Virus record (IMG/VR): IMGVR_UViG_3300027861_000016 | Coordinates: 31,931 to 95,930 of that record | Strand: one strand, 5' to 3' | Length of the DNA stretch: 64,000 nucleotides | Source of the DNA: a virus | Notes under the pieces: generated by a model | Seen by the model: only the letters and a program-made list of their open reading frames with translations | The model's database searches: none | Told to the model about the DNA's origin: nothing | Made by a program: the position numbers and the translations under genes | Part shown: positions 18,375 to 24,873 of the stretch, piece by piece | Position numbering within the stretch: position 1 is the stretch's first letter | How the letters are laid out: each line of letters opens with the position of its first letter

Positions 18375-18605
18375 CTACTTGTTTAAATAATAATTAGCCG
18401 CATCGTTAAATGCTAAGTTTACATCTTGAATTTTTTGCATTCCTAATCCTTTATGTATATGGGAATGTACCATACTTAGTTCTTTAAAGGGATTAACCTT
18501 AACGGTCTTTCCTTTCCTCTCCTTAATATACTGCTCAATAACATATACTTGTTCTTCTATAGTATAAGTCATTGGTTGTCTATTTACTATCTCTGTTACA
18601 TCCAT
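18375..18605 (-). CDS. Hypothetical helical protein
   Basis: 76 aa, helical, Lys/Gln-rich; contains KERKGKTVKVNPFKELS. Its ATG overlaps the TAA of a 36-aa gene upstream (TAATG), which supports translation of both. Confidence 0.55.
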   Translation of the reverse strand: MDVTEIVNRQPMTYTIEEQVYVIEQYIKERKGKTVKVNPFKELSMVHSHIHKGLGMQKIQDVNLAFNDAANYYLNK

Positions 18606-18715
18606 TACTTTCTCTTTTTAGCTTTTCCATAGAAGTATTTCTTTACTGGTATATAATGTTTAACTACTATTGGTTGACCTACTAAATCAACTCCTATTAC
18701 ATATTCGTGTATCAT
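18605..18715 (-). CDS. Small 36-aa basic protein
   Basis: A 36-codon gene preceded by a strong Shine-Dalgarno-like AAAGGAGGAGAA, unusual in this genome, 7-8 nt before its ATG. The C-terminus is very basic (YFYGKAKKRK). The start overlaps nothing, and the stop overlaps the next start by 1 nt. The ribosome binding site makes it a likely real gene. Function unknown. Confidence 0.6.
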   Translation of the reverse strand: MIHEYVIGVDLVGQPIVVKHYIPVKKYFYGKAKKRK

Positions 18716-18736
18716 TTCTTCTCCTCCTTTTTATTA

Positions 18737-18943
18737 TTAAACCCAACTATTACGACATATAATATATAATTCAAAAAGCTCCTCTTCGTTGAGAGATTCA
18801 AGATTTCTCCATTCTGTACTTCCATATTGATCTCTATATAGATGACCAGCCTTTATTGTTAGCGGATTATTAAACGCATTATAATTTGGATGACTTCCTT
18901 TAACTAGAGCCTCTAAACCTTCTCTATCTAAATCTATTTTCAT
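18737..18943 (-). CDS. Small hypothetical protein
   Basis: 68 aa, helical, acidic at the C-terminus (LNEEELFELYIICRN). Preceded by GAGGAGAAG, a Shine-Dalgarno-like site that fixes the ATG at 18943. It overlaps the upstream gene by 4 nt. Confidence 0.6.
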   Translation of the reverse strand: MKIDLDREGLEALVKGSHPNYNAFNNPLTIKAGHLYRDQYGSTEWRNLESLNEEELFELYIICRNSWV

Positions 18944-19137
18944 TTCTTCTCCTCTATTATTTGTTTATTCCTTTTAATTATTTCTTGTAGTAACTCACTA
19001 GCTACTACTTTATCTTTACTTAGTATATCTACAGCTAATTGTCTTAACTCTGGTGTACTTAGATTAGAATAGTATGCTTTATTAATTACTTTAAAGTCTT
19101 CTTCTGTGTGATGTACTAATGGTGAATCTTTACTCAT
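18940..19137 (-). CDS. Small helical hypothetical protein
   Basis: 65 aa, helical and charged; overlaps its upstream neighbour by 8 nt and its downstream neighbour by 4 nt. No motif is recognised. Confidence 0.55.
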   Translation of the reverse strand: MSKDSPLVHHTEEDFKVINKAYYSNLSTPELRQLAVDILSKDKVVASELLQEIIKRNKQIIEEKK

Positions 19138-19561
19138 AATTTATATTTAATTGTTTAAATAGTTTCTTTAGTTCACTTTTGTTTTTAATGGTTCCTGCAA
19201 ATATCTGCTCCCCATGAGAAGGTTCATAAATAAAAACTAACCCCTCTTCTAACCAAATCTGATCTCCTTTCTTATTCACAAAGAACTCAGGATTCTCTTC
19301 AAAACCTAAACTTTCTATATCTAAAGAGTCTAAGTGTTTTACTCTGACACCACATAAACCATTATCTGCATTTTTACCAAACAACATTCTTTCTATATAG
19401 GGAGAATCTTGGCTTCCTGTGATACGTTCTATCCATTTGGCTTTATCATATTCTTCTTGTGTTTTAACTGTACCATCTCCGAAACGTTCTTTCATTTCAT
19501 ATTCAAATCCAAAATAAAACTCAGATATATCTGGCGTATAATATTTATTCATAGTATTCAT
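19130..19561 (-). CDS. Conserved-type phage hypothetical protein
   Basis: 143 aa. The start, YYTPDISEFYFGFEYE, is a pattern I associate with a small protein family frequent in Bacteroidetes phages. The rest is beta-rich with a C-terminal helix (NKSELKKLFKQLNI). Function unknown. It overlaps the upstream zinc-ribbon gene by 17 nt. Confidence 0.65.
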   Translation of the reverse strand: MNTMNKYYTPDISEFYFGFEYEMKERFGDGTVKTQEEYDKAKWIERITGSQDSPYIERMLFGKNADNGLCGVRVKHLDSLDIESLGFEENPEFFVNKKGDQIWLEEGLVFIYEPSHGEQIFAGTIKNKSELKKLFKQLNINYE

Positions 19562-19763
19562 TAAAATTGTTTATAAACTCTATATAGTCCTTCTTCTTTT
19601 TAGGATAAGGAACTCTTATTTTTTTATATTCTTCAAATCCACAGTTAGGACAACTAAACTGACCATCCATCATTGATATTGATTCTCTTTTATATTCAGT
19701 ATAACATCTATGATTTTGGCATTTAATTACTAATTCATATTTACCTTCATCATCTTCTAACAT
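19545..19763 (-). CDS. Zinc-ribbon-like small protein
   Basis: 72 aa. CQNHRCYTEYKR and FSCPNCGFEEYKK give two Cys pairs spaced like a zinc ribbon at residues 15-42. Such domains usually bind nucleic acid or a partner protein. Confidence 0.65.
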   Translation of the reverse strand: MLEDDEGKYELVIKCQNHRCYTEYKRESISMMDGQFSCPNCGFEEYKKIRVPYPKKKKDYIEFINNFNEYYE

Positions 19764-19765
19764 AG

Positions 19766-19942
19766 TTATTTACTTACTGGATACTTTCTATCTAAATCCT
19801 CTCTAATCATTTCTTCTTGTAAAGGATCAATCTCTTCTCCATACATTTCTAGAAGTTCATATCCTGTTACCCATTTAACTTTATCTCTATACTTTAATCT
19901 AGAGTCTAATTTATGTTGTTCTATTTGATCTTCTACATCCAT
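19766..19942 (-). CDS. Small acidic helical protein
   Basis: A 58-codon frame from ATG at 19942 to TAA. The product is helical and strongly charged (VKWVTGYELLEMYGEEID near the middle). Its start overlaps the stop of the upstream 85-aa gene by 10 nt and the next gene begins 3 nt after it, so it fits tightly into the operon. Function unknown. Confidence 0.6.
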   Translation of the reverse strand: MDVEDQIEQHKLDSRLKYRDKVKWVTGYELLEMYGEEIDPLQEEMIREDLDRKYPVSK

Positions 19943-20190
19943 CTTCCAAATCCCGGTTTAGTTTTTAACTCTTTTCTTTGTAAATATATTTGATTACTTA
20001 ATCTCATTTGTATATCAGTAATATGATCCATTAGTAAATCAAATTCTATAAGTTCTTGAGTATACTTTTGATAGATTTTATCAGCAGGAGGTCTTTTCCA
20101 AGTATGTTCTTTTGTAGTATCTATTGGGAAATCCTTTATTACTCTTCTATAATTTAATTGGAACCATTTATTAATTCTAAACTCATGCAT
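19933..20190 (-). CDS. Small hypothetical protein
   Basis: 85 aa, basic, helical; contains HTWKRPPADKIYQKYTQEL. No family is recognised. It starts about 10 nt after the stop of the Cys-rich FTR-like gene. Confidence 0.6.
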   Translation of the reverse strand: MHEFRINKWFQLNYRRVIKDFPIDTTKEHTWKRPPADKIYQKYTQELIEFDLLMDHITDIQMRLSNQIYLQRKELKTKPGFGRWM

Positions 20191-20199
20191 AGTTTTACT

Positions 20200-20502
20200 T
20201 TATTTATATAATTTACAACAACATTCTTCTTTCTCATATCCATTGATACATAATTGATCAATGGTAATCTCATAAGGTAATTGACTTTCAAAAGGACAAT
20301 TACTCTTAGGTGTTCTTTCTACTTGACATGGACAATAACCTTCTTTCTTTTCTATACCATCTAATATCTTGTGTACATATTTAATATCTTGGTTAATTGT
20401 TAGTTTTTCTTTCTTCTTAGCTTTTTGCTTCTGTACTATTCCTAATACTTCTTTCATGGCTGCGTCTAAATCTCTAACTACTGTTTCTTTATCTAATATC
20501 AT
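20200..20502 (-). CDS. Ferredoxin-thioredoxin-reductase-beta-like Cys protein
   Basis: 100 aa from the ATG at 20502. GYCPCQVERTPKSNCPFE followed by a terminal ECCCKLYK matches the CPC...CP...CxC layout of ferredoxin-thioredoxin reductase catalytic subunits, which carry a 4Fe-4S cluster beside a redox disulfide. It could help re-reduce the class II ribonucleotide reductase, but that link is inferred. A 15-nt longer GTG start is possible but rejected, because a full promoter (-7 TACATTTG at 20507-20514) overlaps that stretch and lies 4 nt before the ATG. Confidence 0.6.
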   Translation of the reverse strand: MILDKETVVRDLDAAMKEVLGIVQKQKAKKKEKLTINQDIKYVHKILDGIEKKEGYCPCQVERTPKSNCPFESQLPYEITIDQLCINGYEKEECCCKLYK

Positions 20503-20506
20503 ACAC

Positions 20507-20537
20507 CAAATGTACACTAATAATTCTATAAAACAAA
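20507..20537 (-). promoter_or_regulatory. Bacteroidetes-type promoter for the FTR-like gene, 4 nt from ATG
   Basis: Minus strand: -33 TTTG (20534-20537), 19-nt spacer, -7 TACATTTG (20507-20514), then four bases and the ATG. This fits the Bacteroides TTTG-N19-21-TAnnTTTG consensus exactly. Transcription would start at or next to the ATG, giving a leaderless or nearly leaderless mRNA. Confidence 0.75.
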
Positions 20538-20568
20538 AAATCCTCTAACATTAATTTGTTAGAGGATT
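20531..20568 (-). terminator. Intrinsic terminator of the 20.6-kb RNA
   Basis: AATCCTCTAAC pairs with GTTAGAGGATT around an 8-nt loop (20539-20568), followed on the minus strand by TTTTTTGTTTT. The T tract overlaps the -33 box of the next promoter. Confidence 0.85.
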
Positions 20569-20735
20569 ATAATTTTCCACCAGGAAGCAAACCTTGGTTT
20601 GTACATTAATTTGAAAGGACTTATTCATACTTTACCTTTCTTGTATAACCTATCTATGACATAGGCTTCGTGGAAGTGAAAGAGTCGAACTTTCTTTATA
20701 CCCTCTAGTAGTAACCATTACTTCCTTATTCTGCA
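20531..20735 (-). ncRNA. Candidate small structured RNA (~200 nt) with own promoter and terminator
   Basis: No gene fits here. On the minus strand a -7-like TATATTTG (20734-20741) is followed by a transcript of about 190 nt that ends in an 11-bp hairpin and T tract. Visible helices: GGAAGT with ACTTCC; GAAAG-TTCGACT-CTTTC, which copies a tRNA T-arm including the TTCRANY loop; CCTAT/ATAGG; GAAAGG/CCTTTC; CAAAC/GTTTG; TTCC/GGAA. The spacing is too short for a tRNA. It looks like an independent regulatory RNA, but the family is unknown. Confidence 0.6.
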
Positions 20736-20741
20736 AATATA
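20734..20741 (-). promoter_or_regulatory. -7 promoter element for the structured RNA
   Basis: TATATTTG on the minus strand matches the Bacteroidetes TAnnTTTG element. No good TTTG lies at the usual -33 distance, so the promoter is only half supported. Confidence 0.45.
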
Positions 20742-20769
20742 ATATTATTAATTTAGAATCCTAATGTTT

Positions 20770-20922
20770 CTATAGTAAAAGGATTAAAAATACTATCAAT
20801 ACTATGATAGGTAAGAATCTAAATACTTCAAGTACTAATATTACTATATAATACAGAAGTAATAAATTGATGTAAAATACTACTATAAGTAAGAGTAGTA
20901 TTATTTCTATAAATGTTTTCAT
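20770..20922 (-). CDS. 50-aa hydrophobic membrane peptide
   Basis: ATG at 20922 to TAG at 20770. Nearly the whole peptide is Leu/Ile/Val (ILLLLIVVFYINLLLLYYI, then a second run), so one or two membrane helices fill it. It starts 2 nt after the stop of the upstream basic gene. A host-membrane effect is possible but unproved. Confidence 0.6.
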   Translation of the reverse strand: MKTFIEIILLLLIVVFYINLLLLYYIVILVLEVFRFLPIIVLIVFLILLL

Positions 20923-20924
20923 AT

Positions 20925-21107
20925 CTAAAATCTAAATATATCTTTTTGTTTTATTCTCTTTATAAACTGTGATGGACTAATACCTCTCTTATGTATTTCT
21001 GAAATATCCATAACAAACTTACATCCTTGTCTTTTCTTACACCTATCAATATTAATTAAAATTCTTCTATAGAATTCTTTCTTCTGTTTTCTTGGTAGTC
21101 TGCTCAT
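20925..21107 (-). CDS. Small basic protein
   Basis: 60 aa, very basic (PRKQKKEFYRR at the start; KRIKQKDIFRF at the end). It may bind nucleic acid. It sits 2 nt after the stop of the 54-aa gene. Confidence 0.55.
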   Translation of the reverse strand: MSRLPRKQKKEFYRRILINIDRCKKRQGCKFVMDISEIHKRGISPSQFIKRIKQKDIFRF

Positions 21108-21109
21108 AT

Positions 21110-21274
21110 TTATCTGTGTTTAGCTAAAGGTTTTAAATACTCGTGTACATCTAATATAGTTTTACAATTGTATGCTGTAAAGCCTTCAAGATTCCATACT
21201 ATAACATCATCTGAGATTCTACTGTCTTCTTCTTTAATTTTTCTATTGAGATCATTTATAGTTTCTTCTTTCAT
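21110..21274 (-). CDS. Small 54-aa hypothetical protein
   Basis: ATG at 21274 to TAA at 21110; charged helical start (KEETINDLNRKIKEEDS) and a beta-helix end. A -33 TTTG (21306-21309), 19-nt spacer and TAACTTTA (21279-21286) lie exactly 4 nt before the ATG, which supports both start and expression. Function unknown. Confidence 0.6.
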   Translation of the reverse strand: MKEETINDLNRKIKEEDSRISDDVIVWNLEGFTAYNCKTILDVHEYLKPLAKHR

Positions 21275-21278
21275 AGTG

Positions 21279-21309
21279 TAAAGTTAAACATATTATTCTT
21301 TTATCCAAA
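21279..21309 (-). promoter_or_regulatory. Promoter 4 nt from ATG of the 54-aa gene
   Basis: TTTG, 19 nt, TAACTTTA, 4 nt, ATG on the minus strand. One mismatch (A for G) to the TAnnTTTG element. Its -33 box is inside the end of the upstream gene. Confidence 0.55.
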
Positions 21310-21549
21310 AATTATATACCCTTCTTCTTTATATACCTTCTTTCTTTGTTCTGTTATAATACTATCCTTATGTATATATGTTAACTCTGTACCATACTTT
21401 CCTTCTTTATGTGCCCATAGGAAGTAGTCATCAAAATCCTTTACTGTAGTAGATACTTTAAGTCTAGACATCTCCTGTACTGTCATATATTTACTCCAGT
21501 CTACATCTGTTAGTAACACTTTTATTTGTTTGAATTCATCTTCTTTCAT
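21301..21549 (-). CDS. First minus-strand early gene, hypothetical
   Basis: 82 aa, soluble, acidic N-terminus (MKEDEFKQIKVLLTDVDW). The TDVDWSKY motif resembles DVDWTKEF in the plus-strand gene at 28846, suggesting distant kinship. TATATTTG (21554-21561) lies exactly 4 nt before the ATG, so the message should be nearly leaderless. Function unknown. Confidence 0.65.
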   Translation of the reverse strand: MKEDEFKQIKVLLTDVDWSKYMTVQEMSRLKVSTTVKDFDDYFLWAHKEGKYGTELTYIHKDSIITEQRKKVYKEEGYIIFG

Positions 21550-21553
21550 AAGT

Positions 21554-21561
21554 CAAATATA
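21554..21561 (-). promoter_or_regulatory. -7 element 4 nt before ATG of the first minus-strand gene
   Basis: TATATTTG on the minus strand, then four bases and ATG. The nearest TTTG is 25 nt upstream, longer than the normal 19-21, so the -33 box is uncertain. Confidence 0.55.
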
Positions 21562-21599
21562 ATAATTTTTTTTATTTTTTATAATACAAAGTAGATTAA

Positions 21600-21753
21600 T
21601 TTATATAGGGAGGTGTACAAATTGTATGAAGGGTTACAAATACCATGGTCTCTATCATACCCTCCCCTAGTCAGCGGTGGAGATTGGCTGTACCCCCATG
21701 TTTATCACAGCTTTAAATTCAATTCATTTATTAATAACTTAATACATAACATT
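21600..21753 (+). promoter_or_regulatory. Structured 5' leader of the first plus-strand gene
   Basis: GGGAGG (21608-21613) and GTATGA (21624-21629) pair with the adjacent TCATAC (21655-21660) and CCTCCC (21661-21666), giving a two-part stem that stacks on its 3' side. The inner loop holds a palindromic ACCATGGT. The following 85 nt up to the ATG at 21754 hold no gene. It looks like a leader RNA controlling the first plus-strand gene. Confidence 0.5.
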
Positions 21754-22281
21754 ATGTCTACAACAAACACAGTAATCGGATCAGTTCTTTTATCAACATT
21801 CCTTAAAGAACAAACAAACTTTACCTTCAGAGCAGTTCCTAACAAAGAAAAGCAACCAACTGAAGGTATCATGAATAAAGAGAGTGACAATCCTATTAAC
21901 ATGGGTAAGTACTCTATCTTACTTCCTCAAGTAATGAGTGACTTCACTATGATTACTCCTCAAATATCAATGGAAGTAACTGAAGATGGTAGGACTTACA
22001 CTAAAGTACAAGAGAAGGGTTACATCAACTTCTGGGCATTCGCAGGTTTATCTGATAAAGAATTCTCATTAATACCTGATAAGTGTCACGTACAGATCGA
22101 GAAGTCTGTTAATGAGGATACTGGAGACGTGTATTACAACACTAACCTTGTACCTGAAGATGGTGGTTTAACTCTTCCTATTGCATCTAAGACTACTAAT
22201 AAGTCTAATGCACAAACTAGTAAAGCAGGTATTCCTGAAGTACCTGTAAAACAAAAAGAGACTACTGATGAAACATTCTAG
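21754..22281 (+). CDS. First plus-strand early gene, hypothetical
   Basis: 175 aa from the ATG at 21754 (MSTTNTVIGSVLLSTFLKE). The frame is open 47 codons further upstream, but that part overlaps the structured leader and looks non-protein-like. Beta-rich core with a disordered Thr/Lys tail (KTTNKSNAQTSKAG). It has its own leader and its own UUCG terminator, so it is probably an abundant early protein. Function unknown. Confidence 0.72.
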   Translation: MSTTNTVIGSVLLSTFLKEQTNFTFRAVPNKEKQPTEGIMNKESDNPINMGKYSILLPQVMSDFTMITPQISMEVTEDGRTYTKVQEKGYINFWAFAGLSDKEFSLIPDKCHVQIEKSVNEDTGDVYYNTNLVPEDGGLTLPIASKTTNKSNAQTSKAGIPEVPVKQKETTDETF

Positions 22282-22290
22282 TAGATTCTC

Positions 22291-22320
22291 CTCCCTTCGG
22301 GGAGTTTCTCTTTTATTTTA
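22291..22320 (+). terminator. UUCG-loop terminator
   Basis: CTCCC-TTCG-GGGAG (22291-22304) followed by a T-rich run, directly after the first plus-strand gene. Confidence 0.85.
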
Positions 22321-22341
22321 ATTACTTAATACTATAATATT

Positions 22342-22680
22342 ATGAATATTCCTACAATAAATACAGTTGATACTGATTGCAAATTAATAAAAGTAGATTC
22401 ATTCCAAGCTACTCAAATAGCTTGTGGACTTGTACATGATAATAACTTTGTTGAGTTATCAACTCTCAAATCTACTTGTGGTATTCCAATGTGTACATGG
22501 TTATCAATAACTAATGAGTTGCCTCAATCTATTACATTCCATGAATCTAATAGAACTGTTCTTAGAGAGGCTATCATTTCACGAATTAGACATTGCAAGA
22601 AAGAACGAGATAATGGTGGATTTGATTTTAATCCTCGTACTTATAATGCACAGCTTACTCTTCTGGAGAAATTACTTTAA
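22342..22680 (+). CDS. Hypothetical protein
   Basis: 112 aa with four Cys (CKLIKV, IACGLV, STCGIPMCTW), soluble, ending in a basic helical part (SRIRHCKKERDNGGFDF). It begins shortly after the terminator of the preceding gene. No family is recognised. Confidence 0.6.
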   Translation: MNIPTINTVDTDCKLIKVDSFQATQIACGLVHDNNFVELSTLKSTCGIPMCTWLSITNELPQSITFHESNRTVLREAIISRIRHCKKERDNGGFDFNPRTYNAQLTLLEKLL

Positions 22681-22719
22681 TTATCTAACTACAACTTAAT
22701 TACTTAATAACTAACTACT

Positions 22720-22824
22720 ATGAACAAGATTATATTCAGAGCACTCGTAGAAACAATGACTGACGAAGAATTATCAATTCTTAATAAAGATAGTGAGTTT
22801 AAATCATTCTATAAGACTTTATAA
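22720..22824 (+). CDS. Tiny 34-aa protein
   Basis: ATG at 22720; amphipathic helical peptide (FRALVETMTDEELSILNKD). Its TAA overlaps the next ATG (TAATG), so translational coupling supports it. Function unknown. Confidence 0.5.
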   Translation: MNKIIFRALVETMTDEELSILNKDSEFKSFYKTL

Positions 22825-22922
22825 TGCATAAACTAAAAGAATTAATCAAACAAGCAATACCTTACACATGTTGTGTAGGGTTCTTTGCGGTATTTTACTT
22901 TATAACAATAGTGTTTAACTGA
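22824..22922 (+). CDS. Tiny 32-aa membrane peptide
   Basis: MHKLKELIKQAIPY followed by one membrane helix (CCVGFFAVFYFITIVF). Its TGA is immediately followed by a UUCG terminator hairpin, so it closes this small operon. Confidence 0.5.
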   Translation: MHKLKELIKQAIPYTCCVGFFAVFYFITIVFN

Positions 22923-22945
22923 CCTCTTCGGAGGTTATTTTCTTT
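22922..22945 (+). terminator. UUCG-loop terminator
   Basis: ACCTC-TTCG-GAGGT followed by TATTTTCTTTC. It ends the small operon of 22342-22922. Confidence 0.8.
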
Positions 22946-22949
22946 CACT

Positions 22950-23243
22950 TCTGATTCCTAGGAATCATAATTTAATCGACTAAAAGAAATGATTGTTCCT
23001 CGATATTTATCACAATAGTTAGAAACCTTAGATAAATGATTGTCTCTTGATATATTAATACAACAGTCAGAGAACAATCTATTCATAGATTAATACAACA
23101 GTTTATACAGATATTAAGGCAACAGTCTATTCATGTATGAAATGATTGTTTGTCGAATTTGAGCTTCGAACTGGTCTTCGATGTGATTACCTCAACCAAC
23201 GTGACTACCTTGACCAAGGTGGGTATAAATAAAAATAAAAGAT
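22950..23243 (+). repeat. Repeat-rich noncoding region, candidate regulatory/origin
   Basis: About 300 nt without a gene. It holds a 14-nt palindrome GATTCCTAGGAATC (about 22953-22966), three copies of AAATGATTGT (22987, 23034, 23140), four copies of a CAACAGT/CAATAGT motif, a hairpin TCGAA/TTCGA, and an imperfect tandem duplication of 18 nt (23183-23200 and 23201-23218). Several are iteron-like. The strand is arbitrary. Confidence 0.5.
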
Positions 23244-23450
23244 ATGACAGTAAATATGTTATTAATAGGAGTGGGATGTGTGATTTGGTGCTTCCCTTTG
23301 TGGACAGTATTATCTAATATGATAACGACTCCTGTGCAGTTTTACCAACCAAAACTATGGGAAAAGTGGGTATTCTGGTTAACTATTGGTATGATAGTTG
23401 TTTCTGTGATAAAGATCATAGTTAACTATGGAGATTACGCATTGTTTTAG
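23244..23450 (+). CDS. Small two-helix membrane protein
   Basis: 68 aa. Two membrane helices (MLLIGVGCVIWCFPLW and WLTIGMIVVSVIKII) joined by a loop with QFYQPKLWEKW. It could alter the host envelope; no family is recognised. The following 265 nt up to 23715 hold only a short inverted repeat TTAAAGT/ACTTTAA just after the stop. Confidence 0.65.
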   Translation: MTVNMLLIGVGCVIWCFPLWTVLSNMITTPVQFYQPKLWEKWVFWLTIGMIVVSVIKIIVNYGDYALF

Positions 23451-23715
23451 TTAAAGTATTACTTTAAGTGGGTGCTATAAGTGGTTGAGTGTTAAGAAGT
23501 TAACGTGTTAGTCTCACTCCTTCCTATTCCCTCAACAATCCTCAATATTCACACTTCCATAACTAACCAACATTCTTTACCATTTAAACACAATTACAAT
23601 ACAACCCAATTGACACAGACTCTTCATATTACACCCAATAAAGAATATAAATCAATACCAAAACTCTTAAAAATATGCTTTACAATACAGTAAACGTACA
23701 ATTAACACTAAACCA

Positions 23716-23862
23716 ATGGAAATACTAGCTCTATCAATAGGAATGTTATTAGGTTTAATAATATGGTTATTAGATGTTCTAACAAAGAAAGCACCAATAT
23801 TTGCTCTAATAATACTACTAGCAATTATAATTTCACTTCTAACTTTAATATTTAATCAATAA
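23716..23862 (+). CDS. 48-aa membrane protein
   Basis: ATG at 23716. Two hydrophobic runs (LALSIGMLLGLIIWLL and FALIILLAIIISLLTL) separated by DVLTKKAP, giving a helical hairpin. It sits 53 nt upstream of the radical SAM gene. Function unknown. Confidence 0.55.
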   Translation: MEILALSIGMLLGLIIWLLDVLTKKAPIFALIILLAIIISLLTLIFNQ

Positions 23863-23915
23863 AGTTCATGAAAGAAAGACATGTATTAAAACAACACAAT
23901 TTAAACTAATCAAAT

Positions 23916-24860
23916 ATGAAAATAAAAAGATTTAATAGCTCAGAAGGTAATGTGTGGAAGTATGTATTTGACTTCAAAGATGCAATTGCAGAAGCAATAT
24001 TATATAAATATGATACATTCACAAAAAGAACAGTATTATGCATCTCTGTACAATCAGGATGTCCAGTAGGATGTAACTTCTGTGGAACAGGAAAACAATT
24101 CATTAGAAACCTAACATCTGATGAAATAGTGAATCAAGTACGACATGTACTAAAAGATATGAATATTGACACTGATGACATAGAAAGATTCCAAATCATG
24201 TTCATGTCAATGGGTGAACCTATGTTAAACTTCGATAACGTTAAATGTTCTATTCATGACTTACATTATCTTTACTCAAATACTGAATTACTATTATCTA
24301 CTATTGGTGTATTAAATGCTGAAGTAGTAGCTGATCTTATTACTTTAAGTAGAGCAATTGATAAAGTAGGTCTACAATTTTCAGTACATGAAGCAATTGA
24401 TACTAAAAGAGATGAATTAATACCCTTTAAAAACAAATTAACTCTTCGTCAAATAAGAGACTTTGGTATACTTTGGAATCAACAAACAAATAGACCTGTT
24501 TATATCAATTATTGTGTAACAGATACAAACCAAAGCGAAGAAGAGTTATATAGACTAATGGATCTATTTCCTCCAGCCATATTCAATTTTACATTCTCTG
24601 TAGTATGTTCAGACGATGAAACTATGAAAGATAAAGGGTATAAAGACTTAGGCGCAATAAATAAAATATCTTCTTTATTCTTATCCAATGATTACAATGT
24701 CAGAGTATTTAATCCAGCAGGACAAGATGATATTGGAGGAGGATGTGGACAACTATGGTATGTGCAAGAATGGATGAAAAAGAATAAAAAATGTTTAACC
24801 AACACTAAATATGATGAACAGTTAAAACTTGGAATACCTTTAGATAAAATAATAAACTAA
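23916..24860 (+). CDS. RlmN/Cfr-like radical SAM RNA methyltransferase
   Basis: 314 aa. The radical SAM cluster motif CPVGCNFC (C49, C53, C56) binds 4Fe-4S. C42, seven residues before it, matches the resolving Cys of RlmN (C118) and Cfr. C277 in GGGCGQLWY matches the methyl-carrying Cys (RlmN C355). Other family marks: MSMGEPMLN (SAM-binding glycines) and FNPAGQDDIGG. The family methylates adenine C2 or C8 of 23S rRNA A2503, or tRNA. The first 10 residues begin inside the family's SSxG region, so the usual N-terminal accessory domain is missing. Whether it modifies rRNA, tRNA or phage RNA cannot be seen. Confidence 0.88.
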   Translation: MKIKRFNSSEGNVWKYVFDFKDAIAEAILYKYDTFTKRTVLCISVQSGCPVGCNFCGTGKQFIRNLTSDEIVNQVRHVLKDMNIDTDDIERFQIMFMSMGEPMLNFDNVKCSIHDLHYLYSNTELLLSTIGVLNAEVVADLITLSRAIDKVGLQFSVHEAIDTKRDELIPFKNKLTLRQIRDFGILWNQQTNRPVYINYCVTDTNQSEEELYRLMDLFPPAIFNFTFSVVCSDDETMKDKGYKDLGAINKISSLFLSNDYNVRVFNPAGQDDIGGGCGQLWYVQEWMKKNKKCLTNTKYDEQLKLGIPLDKIIN

Positions 24861-24873
24861 CTATTTAAACCAT

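Noticed and set aside
20531-20735. tmRNA or ordinary tRNA on the minus strand
   Set aside because: Only a T-arm and a six-base acceptor-like pair exist; no D or anticodon arm fits in the 25 nt left, and there is no tag reading frame.
21613-21753. N-terminal extension of the first plus-strand gene
   Set aside because: The frame is open, but this segment coincides with a stable two-part RNA stem and encodes unlikely protein; the ATG at 21754 gives a normal start.
23505-23693. 62-aa plus-strand frame rich in Thr/Asn/His
   Set aside because: Composition is unlike neighbours, spacing to neighbouring genes is loose, and no start signal is visible. Treated as noncoding with a small inverted repeat.
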